NCBI RefSeq assembly: GCF_003148745.1
Contig: NZ_QGGU01000008.1
Span: 184,209 to 248,208, forward strand
Source: Pleionea mediterranea
Lineage (GTDB): Bacteria > Pseudomonadota > Gammaproteobacteria > Enterobacterales > Kangiellaceae
Direction of reading: 5' to 3'
DNA length: 64,000 nucleotides
The notes below the pieces were generated by a model. The model did not search any database and had not been told where the DNA came from. It was given only the letters and a program-made list of their open reading frames with translations. A program made the translations under genes and the position numbers. Each line of letters starts with the position of its first letter. The stretch's first letter is position 1. This document shows, piece by piece, positions 1 to 9,201 of the stretch.

Positions 1-26
1 GGATTAATCGTTGTATCAGTTGTCAT
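1..26 (-). CDS. Start of a gene running off the left edge
   Basis: An ATG at 26-24 opens a reading frame MTTDTTIN that leaves the window. An AGGT Shine-Dalgarno lies about 8 nt upstream. Eight residues are too few to identify the product. Two perfect TyrR boxes lie upstream of it, between it and tyrR, so it is probably an aromatic amino acid gene, for example for phenylalanine or tyrosine breakdown. That is inference from context only. Confidence 0.5.
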
Positions 27-209
27 ATCAATTACCTCGTAAGCGCGCATTTAAAAGCGCATTAATATTAACTTCTATGTCTGTGTTAAAAGCCACACAA
101 TGACCAAAGCCATTCAATTAAAGCACTATTATAACCTTAAAAGCGGGACATTAAACAACAAAGAATTCAATACGTTAGTTTACTTCGCAAGCATTAACAG
201 CGGCCAACA

Positions 210-227
210 TGTAAACTATTGTTTACA
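210..227. promoter_or_regulatory. TyrR box 1
   Basis: TGTAAACTATTGTTTACA is an exact match to the TyrR consensus TGTAAA-N6-TTTACA. It is about 190 bp upstream of the start codon at 26 and just downstream of the tyrR stop. It most likely controls the leftward gene. Confidence 0.85.
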
Positions 228-285
228 GCAATCCTTTAAACATAAGAAGCCACGAAAATTCAATGACTAAGCGCATCACCCATAC

Positions 286-303
286 TGTAAACTATAGTTT
301 ACA
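286..303. promoter_or_regulatory. TyrR box 2
   Basis: TGTAAACTATAGTTTACA is a second exact TGTAAA-N6-TTTACA match. Its centre is 76 bp from that of box 1, near seven helical turns, which would allow co-operative binding on one face of the DNA. The rest of 1-323 is A/T-rich and holds no other recognisable feature. Confidence 0.85.
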
Positions 304-323
304 ACCAATGAATCGATGATGGA

Positions 324-1874
324 TTATTCCGATAATTTATATTGCTTTAACTTATTGGCTACCGCTGTATGGGATAAGCCGAGACGTTTTGCCAGTTTTC
401 GGCTGCTAGGAAAGGATGGGTAAAGGAATTGAAACAGTTCTTTTTCGAACGTCTGCATAAGTTGTCGATGGCTGGCTGCATCAGCATCGGATACAAATTC
501 AGCAGAGGTTACTTTAAGCATCGGCATATTCAAGTGTCGATTGGAAATGCTGGTTGAAGTGGTTAAGGATAAGGCTCTGAAGATAATATTCTCTAACTCT
601 CTTACATTCCCTGGCCAGTTGTATCGCGTTAAGGTTAGTAATGCACGCTGTGTTAACTGACAAGCCGATCGCCCCATTCTCTGACAACCATGAGCCAAAA
701 AATATTCCGCCAATGGCTGTATATCCTCAACTCTTTGTCTTAAGGCCGGTATTTTTAAGTTAAGAACATGTAAACGATAATACAGATCTTGCCTGAATTG
801 ATTATTCTCACAAAGTTGGCGCAAATCCGACTGTGTTGAGGCAATAACCTTAACATTAACTCGCACTTCGTCATCCGTGCCCACACGACGAAAGGCCCCT
901 TCTTCTAAAAACCGAAGTAATTTAACCTGGAGGTAAGGCGACATCTCATCAATTTCATCAAAATACAATGTGCCGCCATCTGCCAGCTCCAGCAATCCGG
1001 GTTTGCCGGCTTTAGAAGCTCCTTCAAAGGCATTGCCCGAATAACCAAATAACTCATGCTCAGCAGAACTATCGGGTAAAGAAGCACAGTTAATTGCCAA
1101 AAATGGCTTACCCGGTGTTCGTTTTAAATGAGTGGCACGGGCAACCAGCTCTTTTCCAGTTCCCGTTTCACCTTCTATTAATAAGGGAGCATCCAGAAGT
1201 GCGGTTTGTTCAGCTTCTTGCAGCAACATTTTCATGGTTTCAGACTGGGCGACAATCTGATCAAAGGACAAGTCTTTAGAGCGTTGCCAGCGCTCTAATT
1301 GCTCAGCAACTTGTGACGGAGCTTTAAACAATAATACCGCGGCTTTACAGTCGTTTTTTAACTGACGCCCATCGTTCTGATATATGGGAAAGGCTTCTAT
1401 CAGAAGTGGCTTATCCGCAATCACAATGCTCAACTGGGTAAAACCATCTTGCTCCAGAGACTCGAATATAGAATTTAACTGTTGCTCTGTCAGAACACGA
1501 TCAACAATGGATAGATTAGGTATGCCTGAGAGTTGAAAAGCATCGTAGAAAGATTCACTGGCAGCCAGAATATCGCCGTTTTTGGCGACCGACACCAGCG
1601 ATTCGGGATAGCAAGCCAATAAGGTTGTCAGCTCCTGGTGTTCACGCTCGCCCGGTAATAAATCAATCCGCTTGACCGAGTGTATCCCTTGAATCTGGTG
1701 CAACTGCAGTAATACCTTGTCAATTGCAGCCGACTCACTCGCGTTAAGTTTAAGATACAAAAGCTGCTCTGCCAGCTCAATTCCTCGAAGATTTATTGCA
1801 TTGTCCACCAGAATAGACAACACCTCCTGAGTGACGCCCAGTCGGTCATCGCACTCAAGAGCCAGTCGAATCAT
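324..1874 (-). CDS. tyrR: TyrR/PhhR-type aromatic amino acid regulator
   Basis: 516 aa in the TyrR order: N-terminal ACT domain (about 1-75), PAS-like segment (about 78-190), AAA+ domain (about 205-430) with Walker A GETGTGKE and Walker B-like YFDEID, and a C-terminal Fis-type helix-turn-helix (RKLAKRLGLSHTAVANKL). The sigma54-contact loop GAFTGA reads NAFEGA, so the key Thr is missing; as in E. coli TyrR it probably acts at sigma70 promoters. Two TyrR boxes lie just beyond its 3' end. Its start overlaps the tatD stop by 4 bp, so the two are translationally coupled. Confident family call; the exact effector amino acid is not visible. Confidence 0.93.
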   Translation of the reverse strand: MIRLALECDDRLGVTQEVLSILVDNAINLRGIELAEQLLYLKLNASESAAIDKVLLQLHQIQGIHSVKRIDLLPGEREHQELTTLLACYPESLVSVAKNGDILAASESFYDAFQLSGIPNLSIVDRVLTEQQLNSIFESLEQDGFTQLSIVIADKPLLIEAFPIYQNDGRQLKNDCKAAVLLFKAPSQVAEQLERWQRSKDLSFDQIVAQSETMKMLLQEAEQTALLDAPLLIEGETGTGKELVARATHLKRTPGKPFLAINCASLPDSSAEHELFGYSGNAFEGASKAGKPGLLELADGGTLYFDEIDEMSPYLQVKLLRFLEEGAFRRVGTDDEVRVNVKVIASTQSDLRQLCENNQFRQDLYYRLHVLNLKIPALRQRVEDIQPLAEYFLAHGCQRMGRSACQLTQRALLTLTRYNWPGNVRELENIIFRALSLTTSTSISNRHLNMPMLKVTSAEFVSDADAASHRQLMQTFEKELFQFLYPSFPSSRKLAKRLGLSHTAVANKLKQYKLSE

Positions 1875-2653
1875 ACCCGATTCGCTTTACCGAATAACTT
1901 AAAGTAATTTGCGGTGGTTTGCTCCGCCAATAAGGACAGTTCTTCACCTCTTAATTCAGCGAGAAACTCAGCGGTGTTTCGCGTATATGCAGGCTGACAA
2001 GGTTTGCCACGATGTGGCACTGGAGCCAGATAAGGCGAGTCGGTTTCGACCAATAACCGATCCAGAGGAATTTTTTTTGCGACTTCGCGTACATTTTCAG
2101 CTTGTTTAAAGGTCACAATTCCGGATATGGAAACATAATAGCCATTATCAATGGCCTGTTTTGCCATATCCCAGTCTTCGGTAAAACAATGCAGAACACC
2201 TGGATTGTCACGGCGATCGGTTAATATCAAATCCAGGGTTTGCTGCTTCGCTTCTCGAGTGTGGATCACCAGTGGCAACTTCAATTGCTTGGCCGCTTCA
2301 AAATGCACTTCAAATGACGCTAACTGTTGCTCAATAGTCTCTTTCGCATAAAAACCATCGAGACCGGTTTCGCCGATACCTACCACTTTGTCATGAGCCG
2401 CCTGTTGAACCAGGAAGTCAAAAGTACCCTCGGTCGATAAGTCATCCGCTAGAGGATGTACACCGACAGTACAGTGAACCGCTTTGTGTTGTTCAGCGAT
2501 GGTTTTAATTTGAGAAAAATTAGCTTTGTCGGTAGCTATACATAAAAACTGATCCACACCGTGACTTTTTGCAAAGTCGAGTGCATTTCCAAGATCATCG
2601 TTGTGACTGGACAGATCGATGCGATCCAGATGGCAGTGTGAGTCAACTAACAT
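1871..2653 (-). CDS. tatD: TatD-family metal-dependent DNase
   Basis: 260 aa TIM-barrel hydrolase. Metal ligands are visible: DSHCHLD at the N-terminus, VIHTREA, LHCFTED and VETDSPYLAP near the C-terminus. The length is normal for the YcfH/TatD family, which has 3'-5' exonuclease or deoxyribonuclease activity. It follows pilZ and overlaps tyrR by 4 bp. The holB-pilZ-tatD order is conserved in many gammaproteobacteria, so this is the ycfH-type paralogue rather than the tat-operon one. Confidence 0.92.
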   Translation of the reverse strand: MLVDSHCHLDRIDLSSHNDDLGNALDFAKSHGVDQFLCIATDKANFSQIKTIAEQHKAVHCTVGVHPLADDLSTEGTFDFLVQQAAHDKVVGIGETGLDGFYAKETIEQQLASFEVHFEAAKQLKLPLVIHTREAKQQTLDLILTDRRDNPGVLHCFTEDWDMAKQAIDNGYYVSISGIVTFKQAENVREVAKKIPLDRLLVETDSPYLAPVPHRGKPCQPAYTRNTAEFLAELRGEELSLLAEQTTANYFKLFGKANRV

Positions 2654-2677
2654 TAAAGAATCCGAAAGTGAAAAAGG

Positions 2678-3037
2678 TTACATGGTGTGCGTGGAACGCT
2701 CTGAATTTAATGCACCTGCCAGATAGGTTTCAATTTTATTGCGAGCCTGACCATTGTCCTGGTTGGAAAATTGAACGCCAATGCCTGCGGCTTTATTACC
2801 CTGGGCGCCTTTGGGTGTGATCCAGATGATTTTACCGGCAACGGGAATTTTTTCTTTCTCATCCATTAGCGATAACAGCATAAAGACTTCATCACCCAGA
2901 TTGTATTGCTTGTGCGTAGGAATAAATAGCCCGCCATTTTTTACAAAGGGCATGTAAGCAGCGTATAGCACTGCTTTATCTTTTATCGTTAAAGATAAAA
3001 TACCATGTCTGGGTGCCGCTTTTGGCTGTGATGACAT
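2678..3037 (-). CDS. pilZ: PilZ-domain protein, type IV pilus assembly type
   Basis: 119 aa, a single PilZ beta-barrel domain (about 10-105). The N-terminal RxxxR motif that binds c-di-GMP in other PilZ domains is not apparent, as in P. aeruginosa PilZ, which works in type IV pilus biogenesis through protein contacts. The position between holB and tatD matches the Pseudomonas pilZ locus. Cytoplasmic; no signal or membrane segment. Confidence 0.9.
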   Translation of the reverse strand: MSSQPKAAPRHGILSLTIKDKAVLYAAYMPFVKNGGLFIPTHKQYNLGDEVFMLLSLMDEKEKIPVAGKIIWITPKGAQGNKAAGIGVQFSNQDNGQARNKIETYLAGALNSERSTHTM

Positions 3038-3094
3038 TGCTTAATCCTACATTCGTTCTGTTTCAAGCTCGCTAAAGCCACATAATATTTTCGA

Positions 3095-4075
3095 TTATGC
3101 TTGTCGGATTTTACTCCATTGAGTGGCTAAATCATCCAGCTGCATCGGCATATTCAATGCAATGCCTTCTCGCAACTCTTTGAGTTGAAACAGAATATTA
3201 TCTCTTAACCTAAATAATAGCCGTTCATCGGCGTTTTCTGCAAGTTCAGCCGCTCGCTGTAACGATTTATTTTCTGACGTAAAGCGAATATGGCGACTTT
3301 TAATCATCATGGACACGGTAAACTCCCACCACTTCAGCAACTGATAGGGCTCTACCAACTTACAGTCTGACAGGGACAATAGCGTTTGACGACCATAATA
3401 AACATCACTGAGCAATTCCAGAAACTGGCTAAAGCTGTCTTGTTCATTGTTTTGCAACCACTGTAGTGCGTCTAACGGCGCGCCATGACTCACCTGAAGT
3501 GCAAAAGAGATCGACTCATCATTGTGATCGGTTGACTGCTGTTTCAGCCAGTTAAGGACTTGCTGGTTATCGGTGGCTTGCAAATTATACTGCTGACAGC
3601 GACTGATTATAGTCGCCGGTATGGCACTTCTTTGCTCTGCTAGCAATAATAACTGAGTATTACTGCCGGGCTCTTCCAGTGTTTTTAGTAACGCGTTATA
3701 ACCATTGGCATTCAACTTTTCAGTTTGGTATATGACAGCAATTCGCCAGCCTGAAAGACTCGACGTTTCGTGCAATTGTGACGTTAATGCTCTGATTTGA
3801 TCAATCGAGATTTGCTTTTTATCTTCATGTCGCTCAATCCAGTGAAAATCTGGGTGAGTTCCGGCTTCAAACAATAGACATGACTTACAACGGCCACAGT
3901 GCTCGCTTGATGTTTGATTTTGGCAGAGCAAAAACTGCCCCCAGTTGCGCGCAAATAATTCTACACCACTGCCTGATTGAGCCGTTAATAACACTCCATG
4001 AGGTAGGCGTTGTTGCTCATACGACTGTTGCAACTGTTTGTAAGCAAGGTTTTGCCATGGAAAAATACTAGCCAT
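3095..4075 (-). CDS. holB: DNA polymerase III delta-prime subunit
   Basis: Clamp-loader subunit. The zinc module CGRCKSC is present, as are the AAA+ sensor regions (NALLKTLEEPG and ATIISRCQQY). I chose the ATG at 4075 (MASIFPWQNLAYKQL) because it matches the family N-terminus; an upstream in-frame Met at 4102 would extend further into tmk. The chosen start still overlaps the tmk stop by 8 bp, so translation is coupled. 326 aa is typical. Confidence 0.93.
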   Translation of the reverse strand: MASIFPWQNLAYKQLQQSYEQQRLPHGVLLTAQSGSGVELFARNWGQFLLCQNQTSSEHCGRCKSCLLFEAGTHPDFHWIERHEDKKQISIDQIRALTSQLHETSSLSGWRIAVIYQTEKLNANGYNALLKTLEEPGSNTQLLLLAEQRSAIPATIISRCQQYNLQATDNQQVLNWLKQQSTDHNDESISFALQVSHGAPLDALQWLQNNEQDSFSQFLELLSDVYYGRQTLLSLSDCKLVEPYQLLKWWEFTVSMMIKSRHIRFTSENKSLQRAAELAENADERLLFRLRDNILFQLKELREGIALNMPMQLDDLATQWSKIRQA

Positions 4076-4703
4076 GTTTAACCTGCTTGATAAATCGTTC
4101 AAGAGATTGTTTGATTGATGATTGCACGGTGGCTAAATCCTTAGAAGCATCGATCATTAAAAAACGTTCAGGATCATCGTTTTTTCGTTTTAGATAAGCA
4201 TCTCTTACGCGTTTAAAAAAAGCCATCTGTTCGCTTTCAAACCGATCAAAATCACTTCTAGCCGCGGCTCGTTTCATACCAATTTCGGGAGCTACGTCCA
4301 GCAATAAAGTTTTATCAGGCTTAAAGTTATTCAGAGCACTTTGTTCGAGCTGAGTAATAACTTGCCAGTCAAGTTGTCGACCACCACCCTGATAAGCAAA
4401 AGTTGCATCGGTGAAGCGATCACAGATCACCCATTTGCCCGATGCTAGTGCCGGTTTAATAACCTGACTGACATGCTGTGCACGTGCAGCAAACATTAAA
4501 AGCAGTTCAGCAACGGGATCAAAAGGTTCATCACGTTTTGCTAATAATAATTCACGCAATTCTTCAGCCAGCGGCGTACCACCCGGCTCACGAGTCTGAA
4601 TAAAAGGAATGTTATGCTGTTCAAGTATCGACTGAACAAACTGAATATTGGTGGTTTTACCGACGCCTTCACCACCTTCAATGGTTAAAAATTGAGCTTG
4701 CAT
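4068..4703 (-). CDS. tmk: Thymidylate kinase
   Basis: 211 aa. P-loop EGGEGVGKTT near the N-terminus, the DR(F/Y/H)-type motif CDRFTDATFAYQGGGR, and TREPGGTP. It phosphorylates dTMP to dTDP. The start codon touches the mltG stop (1-bp overlap at 4703) and the 3' end overlaps holB, so mltG-tmk-holB form a tight operon. Confidence 0.95.
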   Translation of the reverse strand: MQAQFLTIEGGEGVGKTTNIQFVQSILEQHNIPFIQTREPGGTPLAEELRELLLAKRDEPFDPVAELLLMFAARAQHVSQVIKPALASGKWVICDRFTDATFAYQGGGRQLDWQVITQLEQSALNNFKPDKTLLLDVAPEIGMKRAAARSDFDRFESEQMAFFKRVRDAYLKRKNDDPERFLMIDASKDLATVQSSIKQSLERFIKQVKHG

Positions 4704-5704
4704 TACTGCCTTAACTGATATTTTCGTACGGCTTTATTATGTTGTTGCAGTGTATCACTAAAGTAATGACTGCCATCACCTTTTGCCACAAAATAGAGAG
4801 CATTACCCGGCTCAGGATTAAGCGCAGCAACAATAGCTTCACGCCCTACTAATGAAATAGGCGTTGGAGGTAAGCCATGTCTTGTATAAGTATTGTAAGG
4901 CGTGTCGGTTTTTAAATGAATGCGTTTTATATTACCTGTGTAGGCTTTGCCTATACCGTAAATAACGGTGGGATCAGTTTGCAATCGCATATTCTTATTT
5001 AACCGGCGAACAAACACACCGGCAATTTTTGCTCGCTCGGACTCCAGAGCGGTTTCCTTTTCAATGATGGATGCCATAATTAATGCATCATAAGGAGACT
5101 CGTAAGGCAAATCTTCAACACGTTCTTGCCATGCCTTGTTTAATACAGATTTAAGTCGACCGTAAGCTCGCTTATAAATCGCAAGTTCGCTGTACTGATA
5201 GGGAAAAGAATAGGTATCTGCAAATAATAATCCTTCAGGAAAAGTTTCATCGGCACCCATCGCCTTTAATAATTCGGCATCGGTCATCTGCTGGGTATCA
5301 TGTTTTAAATAAGGATTAGCACTAATAATTTCTCTAGCCTGTTCAAAAGTATGACCTTCAATGAGTGCAATCGAATACTCTACCTGCTTGCCTTCAGTAA
5401 ACAGCAAAAAAACATCTTTAATATTCATGCCCGGCAAAATTTTATAGCGTCCTGCTTTAATGACGTACTGATCCTGATTCAGCCATAAATGAAGCTTAAT
5501 ATAATAAGGCTGCTGTAAAATATTTTTATTTAATAATTGATTGGACAAAGCATAGGCACCCACGCCTTTGTCAGCATCCATAATAACGGGCTGTTCAATA
5601 TTTATTGGTGCTTGAATAAATTGCTGGTAAGAAAAATAAAACCAGCTCATTACCATCAATGACAGTAATAATAATAAACCTATAAGCGATCGAAATTTTA
5701 TCAT
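4703..5704 (-). CDS. mltG: Endolytic murein transglycosylase MltG
   Basis: 333 aa YceG-like protein. One N-terminal membrane anchor (about 7-25) is followed by a periplasmic LysM-like part and the catalytic domain. The catalytic Glu lies in MASIIEKETALESER, followed by the family signature RLQTDPTVIYG. It cleaves nascent glycan strands and sets their length. It sits between pabC (4-bp overlap) and tmk, the usual gammaproteobacterial order. Confidence 0.94.
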   Translation of the reverse strand: MIKFRSLIGLLLLLSLMVMSWFYFSYQQFIQAPINIEQPVIMDADKGVGAYALSNQLLNKNILQQPYYIKLHLWLNQDQYVIKAGRYKILPGMNIKDVFLLFTEGKQVEYSIALIEGHTFEQAREIISANPYLKHDTQQMTDAELLKAMGADETFPEGLLFADTYSFPYQYSELAIYKRAYGRLKSVLNKAWQERVEDLPYESPYDALIMASIIEKETALESERAKIAGVFVRRLNKNMRLQTDPTVIYGIGKAYTGNIKRIHLKTDTPYNTYTRHGLPPTPISLVGREAIVAALNPEPGNALYFVAKGDGSHYFSDTLQQHNKAVRKYQLRQ

Positions 5705-6498
5705 TGTATTATCGACTGAAATTTAGAGTGTAAGTAATCCGTAACAATATGGTTAGTAAAATCAAATTGATTGACTCGATTCACACTAGAAACACCCATC
5801 ACACAATTTGTGATAAACACTTCATCGTATTTGCCTAAACATTGTTCCGATATGTCAGTTTCATTGACTACTATTGCTTTTTCAGAAAGCCAATCAATGA
5901 CTTGTTTTTTCATTACCCCTTCAACGCCTGCACTAGTGAGTCTTGGCGTTTCCACTTTACCGTCCGTTACAAAAAAAACATTCGCCTGAGTCGCAGAAAT
6001 AACATTTCCATCACACATCATTAGCCCATCATCAAATCCCGCGTTTAACGCAGCAGTACGAGCCAATACATTATCCAGGCGATTAAGGTGCTTAATGCCA
6101 GCTAAAAGCTGATTTTTACTGGCGGGCACATTGCTGATGTTCAAGTTTAACGCGGTGGTTAAAATGTTTCTATTGTCAGGTAAGTCCGTTACCTGAATGA
6201 TACATTTATACAGACTTGTGGCTGGTATGGCATATCCACGCTTCCCTTCTCCACGGGTCACAATAATTTTTAAGATACCTTGAACAGGAAGATCATCAAG
6301 CTTTGAATCCAATAGCGTTACATCAAAATCACTAAACCCCAGACGTTTGGCACTGTTCACCAATCGTTGCTGATGCAATGGCCAGAAAACGGGCTGATGG
6401 TTTGCAATTCGAACCGTTGTAAAAAATCCATCACCATAAAGAAGCCCACGATCCTGTGGGCTTAAACTGATATTGTTTTGCTCGGTAATAAATTCCAC
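5701..6498 (-). CDS. pabC: Aminodeoxychorismate lyase
   Basis: 265 aa PLP enzyme of fold type IV. The PLP lysine is in GIKHLNRLDNVLA. It converts 4-amino-4-deoxychorismate to p-aminobenzoate for folate synthesis. The N-terminal YGDGFFTT motif is typical. It is the third gene after acpP (acpP-fabF-pabC), as in E. coli, and overlaps mltG by 4 bp. Confidence 0.93.
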   Translation of the reverse strand: MEFITEQNNISLSPQDRGLLYGDGFFTTVRIANHQPVFWPLHQQRLVNSAKRLGFSDFDVTLLDSKLDDLPVQGILKIIVTRGEGKRGYAIPATSLYKCIIQVTDLPDNRNILTTALNLNISNVPASKNQLLAGIKHLNRLDNVLARTAALNAGFDDGLMMCDGNVISATQANVFFVTDGKVETPRLTSAGVEGVMKKQVIDWLSEKAIVVNETDISEQCLGKYDEVFITNCVMGVSSVNRVNQFDFTNHIVTDYLHSKFQSIIQ

Positions 6499-6565
6499 TA
6501 GGACTCATTAACTTGAAAGTAGTTGATTCAAGGGTAATGACTCAAAGTTAATCATTCAGAAAAAA

Positions 6566-7807
6566 TCAGGATAATTTACTGAACAATAACGAGCCATTGG
6601 TACCACCAAAACCGAAGCTGTTGCATAACACATGATTCAGTGACGCCTGTTTTGCCTCATGAGGTACAAAGTCTAAGTCACAGCCTTCATCTGGCTGATC
6701 AAGATTAATTGTAGGCGGTGCAACCTGATCCCTCAGCGCCAAAATACTGAATATAGCCTCTACACTGCCTGCCGCTCCTAACAAATGACCGATGGCTGAT
6801 TTGGTAGAACTGACCATTACCGAATCTGCATGCTGTTTCATCACAGATTTAATCGCCAGACACTCCGCCAGATCACCGACTTTGGTGGATGTACCGTGCG
6901 CATTAATATACCCCACCTGATCAGCGTTTAGTTTGGCATCATTTAATGCATTGGTCATTGCCGAGGCAGCGCCAGCACCATCTTCTGGTGGCGCCGTCAT
7001 ATGATGGGCATCACCGCTCATACCGAATCCGGTAAGTTCTGCGTAAATATTTGCATTACGAGCTTTTGCGCTATCGTAATCTTCTAGCACCACAACACCC
7101 GCACCATCACCTAGCACAAAACCGTCTCGGTCTTTATCCCAGGGACGACTGGCTTGTTGTGGCGCATCGTTATTGGTCGATAAGGCTTTAGCGGCAGAAA
7201 AGCCTGCTACTCCTATTGGACAGGTGGCCATTTCGGCACCGCCAGCGACCATTACATCCGCATCACCATAGGCAATCATGCGGGCAGCATGGCCAATGGA
7301 ATGAACACCTGTGGTACAGGCGGTAACTATGGATATATTGGGCCCTTTTAAACCATACATAATGGAAAGTTGGCCAGAAATCATATTGATTATCGAGCCC
7401 GGCACATAAAATGGTGAGACTTTACGAGGGCCTGAGTTGTGCAGTTTTAAAATATTATTCTCTGTCGCAGACAATCCACCAATACCGGAGCCCACGCAAA
7501 CACCAATACGGTCAGCGTTTGATTCATTTATTTCAACACCTGAGTCTTTCAGTGCCTGCACACTGGCAGCGATACCGTATTGTATAAAAGGATCGAATTT
7601 TCGTGCGTCTTTCGGCGACATATATTCTGTTGCATCAAAGCCTTTTACAGAAGCACTGAACCGGGTATTAAACTCACTGGCATCAAACGACTCAATAGGC
7701 CCAACGCCACTTTTACCGGCAACTAGATTACTCCAGGTATCTTCAACATTGAGACCCAACGGAGACAGCATTCCTAAACCTGTTACAACAACTCGCCGAC
7801 CATTCAC
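6566..7807 (-). CDS. fabF: 3-oxoacyl-ACP synthase II
   Basis: 413 aa, full-length KAS II. The Cys-His-His triad is visible: [23 protein letters not shown] and [12 protein letters not shown]. It elongates acyl-ACP, including the temperature-dependent C16:1 to C18:1 step. The start [18 protein letters not shown] matches the family. A strong terminator follows acpP just upstream, so fabF may depend on readthrough or on its own promoter in 7808-7926. Confidence 0.95.
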   Translation of the reverse strand: MNGRRVVVTGLGMLSPLGLNVEDTWSNLVAGKSGVGPIESFDASEFNTRFSASVKGFDATEYMSPKDARKFDPFIQYGIAASVQALKDSGVEINESNADRIGVCVGSGIGGLSATENNILKLHNSGPRKVSPFYVPGSIINMISGQLSIMYGLKGPNISIVTACTTGVHSIGHAARMIAYGDADVMVAGGAEMATCPIGVAGFSAAKALSTNNDAPQQASRPWDKDRDGFVLGDGAGVVVLEDYDSAKARNANIYAELTGFGMSGDAHHMTAPPEDGAGAASAMTNALNDAKLNADQVGYINAHGTSTKVGDLAECLAIKSVMKQHADSVMVSSTKSAIGHLLGAAGSVEAIFSILALRDQVAPPTINLDQPDEGCDLDFVPHEAKQASLNHVLCNSFGFGGTNGSLLFSKLS

Positions 7808-7926
7808 TTTTATCTCTCCTGTTCCACAAGGTGGATCACTCGTCTATTAACTATTATCTATCGTTATGCACTACCCAAATGCATGGACTAACCAAAGTAC
7901 GATGTAAAATGACATTTGGATATCTG

Positions 7927-7967
7927 AAAAAAAACCGCAGTGAAAGATAACTTCCAGTGCGGTTTTT
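7927..7967 (-). terminator. Terminator after acpP
   Basis: A near-perfect 16-bp stem (AAAACCGCA paired with TGCGGTTTT, plus an inner arm with two mismatches) closes on an ATAA loop. It is followed on the minus strand by a run of eight T. It lies between acpP and fabF and would make acpP transcripts more abundant than downstream fabF. Confidence 0.85.
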
Positions 7968-8001
7968 AGATAACCTGTGCGGATTAAACCGCCGGTTTGG
8001 C

Positions 8002-8244
8002 TTATGCGCCTTCTACATTCGCTTTGATGTAGTCAACAGCGGCCTTAACAGTACTAATTTTTTCAGCTTCTTCGTCAGGAATCTCTGTATCAAATTCTTC
8101 TTCTAAAGCCATTACAAGCTCTACAGTGTCAAGAGAGTCAGCTCCCAAGTCGTCAACGAACGATGATTCTGCAGTTACTTCTTCTTCTTTTACGCCCAAT
8201 TGTTCAACAACAATTTTCTTAACGCGCTCTTCAATAGTACTCAT
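8002..8244 (-). CDS. acpP: Acyl carrier protein
   Basis: 80 aa, acidic, with the phosphopantetheine site GADSLD (Ser37). It carries acyl chains for fatty acid and lipid A synthesis. A GGAGG Shine-Dalgarno precedes the ATG. It lies in the fabG-acpP-fabF order and is followed by a strong terminator, in keeping with its high expression. Confidence 0.97.
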   Translation of the reverse strand: MSTIEERVKKIVVEQLGVKEEEVTAESSFVDDLGADSLDTVELVMALEEEFDTEIPDEEAEKISTVKAAVDYIKANVEGA

Positions 8245-8422
8245 GACTAAGTATTTCCTCCAAATTCACAGGCATTAATGCGCTGCTAGTTTATTGATTC
8301 GTAAGCAACTTGCAAGTCGCAATTGATAATTAGTTTTTGGTCAGACCACATAGTGGCATTATTATCATGGCTTTAGCCCTATAAAATCAAGCGGTTATTT
8401 AGTTTAGTAACCGCTGATTGGC

Positions 8423-9169
8423 TTAAGCCATATTCATCCCGCCGTTTACATGCAGTGTCTCACCTGTAATGTATGCGGCTGAATCTGACGCTAAAAAGGC
8501 CACTGCAGCAGCAATATCACCGGGTGAACCTAATCGGCCCAGCGCAATTTGCTGCTGTAATTCATTGCGCTGCTCATCCGAGAGCGCCTGAGTCATATCG
8601 GTGTCGATAAAGCCAGGGGCAACCACATTAACGGTGATCCCACGACTGCCAATTTCTTTTGCCAGAGACTTTGAAAAACCTATGACAGCGGCTTTTGCTG
8701 CCGAATAATTTGTCTGCCCGGGATTACCCGTTGTACCGACCACAGAGCCAACACTGACTATGCGTCCCCATCGTGCTTTCGACATACCGCGTAAGCAAGC
8801 CTTGGATAAACGATAAATAGAGGTTAAATTAGTTTGCAGAATGTCTTCCCACTCATCATCTTTCATGCGCATTAAAAGATTATCACGGGTAATGCCGGCA
8901 TTATTAATCAATATCTCTGGTGTTTTGCCGAACTTTTCTTTTATTTGAGACAGTAAGGAATCAATAGACTCGGCGTCAGACACATTAACAACCATGCCCT
9001 GCCCGTTAATACCTTCTTCTTTAAAATAGCTCGATATTTTATCCGCACCGGCATCAGAAGTTGCTGTACCCACTACCGTGTGCCCTGCTGCTCCAAGCGC
9101 ACACGCAATGGCTTTTCCTATTCCTCGACTGGCGCCTGTTACCAGAGCCAATTTTGAATCATTAGACAT
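8423..9169 (-). CDS. fabG: 3-oxoacyl-ACP reductase
   Basis: 248 aa short-chain dehydrogenase. NADP-binding TGASRGIGKA at the N-terminus, NNAG motif (INNAGITRDN), catalytic Ser in VGSVVG and YSAAK for the Tyr-Lys pair. It reduces 3-ketoacyl-ACP in each elongation cycle. Its place between fabD and acpP fixes the assignment against the many SDR paralogues. Confidence 0.95.
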   Translation of the reverse strand: MSNDSKLALVTGASRGIGKAIACALGAAGHTVVGTATSDAGADKISSYFKEEGINGQGMVVNVSDAESIDSLLSQIKEKFGKTPEILINNAGITRDNLLMRMKDDEWEDILQTNLTSIYRLSKACLRGMSKARWGRIVSVGSVVGTTGNPGQTNYSAAKAAVIGFSKSLAKEIGSRGITVNVVAPGFIDTDMTQALSDEQRNELQQQIALGRLGSPGDIAAAVAFLASDSAAYITGETLHVNGGMNMA

Positions 9170-9201
9170 AATCTATATCCTGACAATTTGTGATTTTGTT
9201 T

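Noticed and set aside
7437..7850. 137-codon ORF opposite fabF
   Set aside because: Antisense shadow of fabF; codon pattern follows the real gene.
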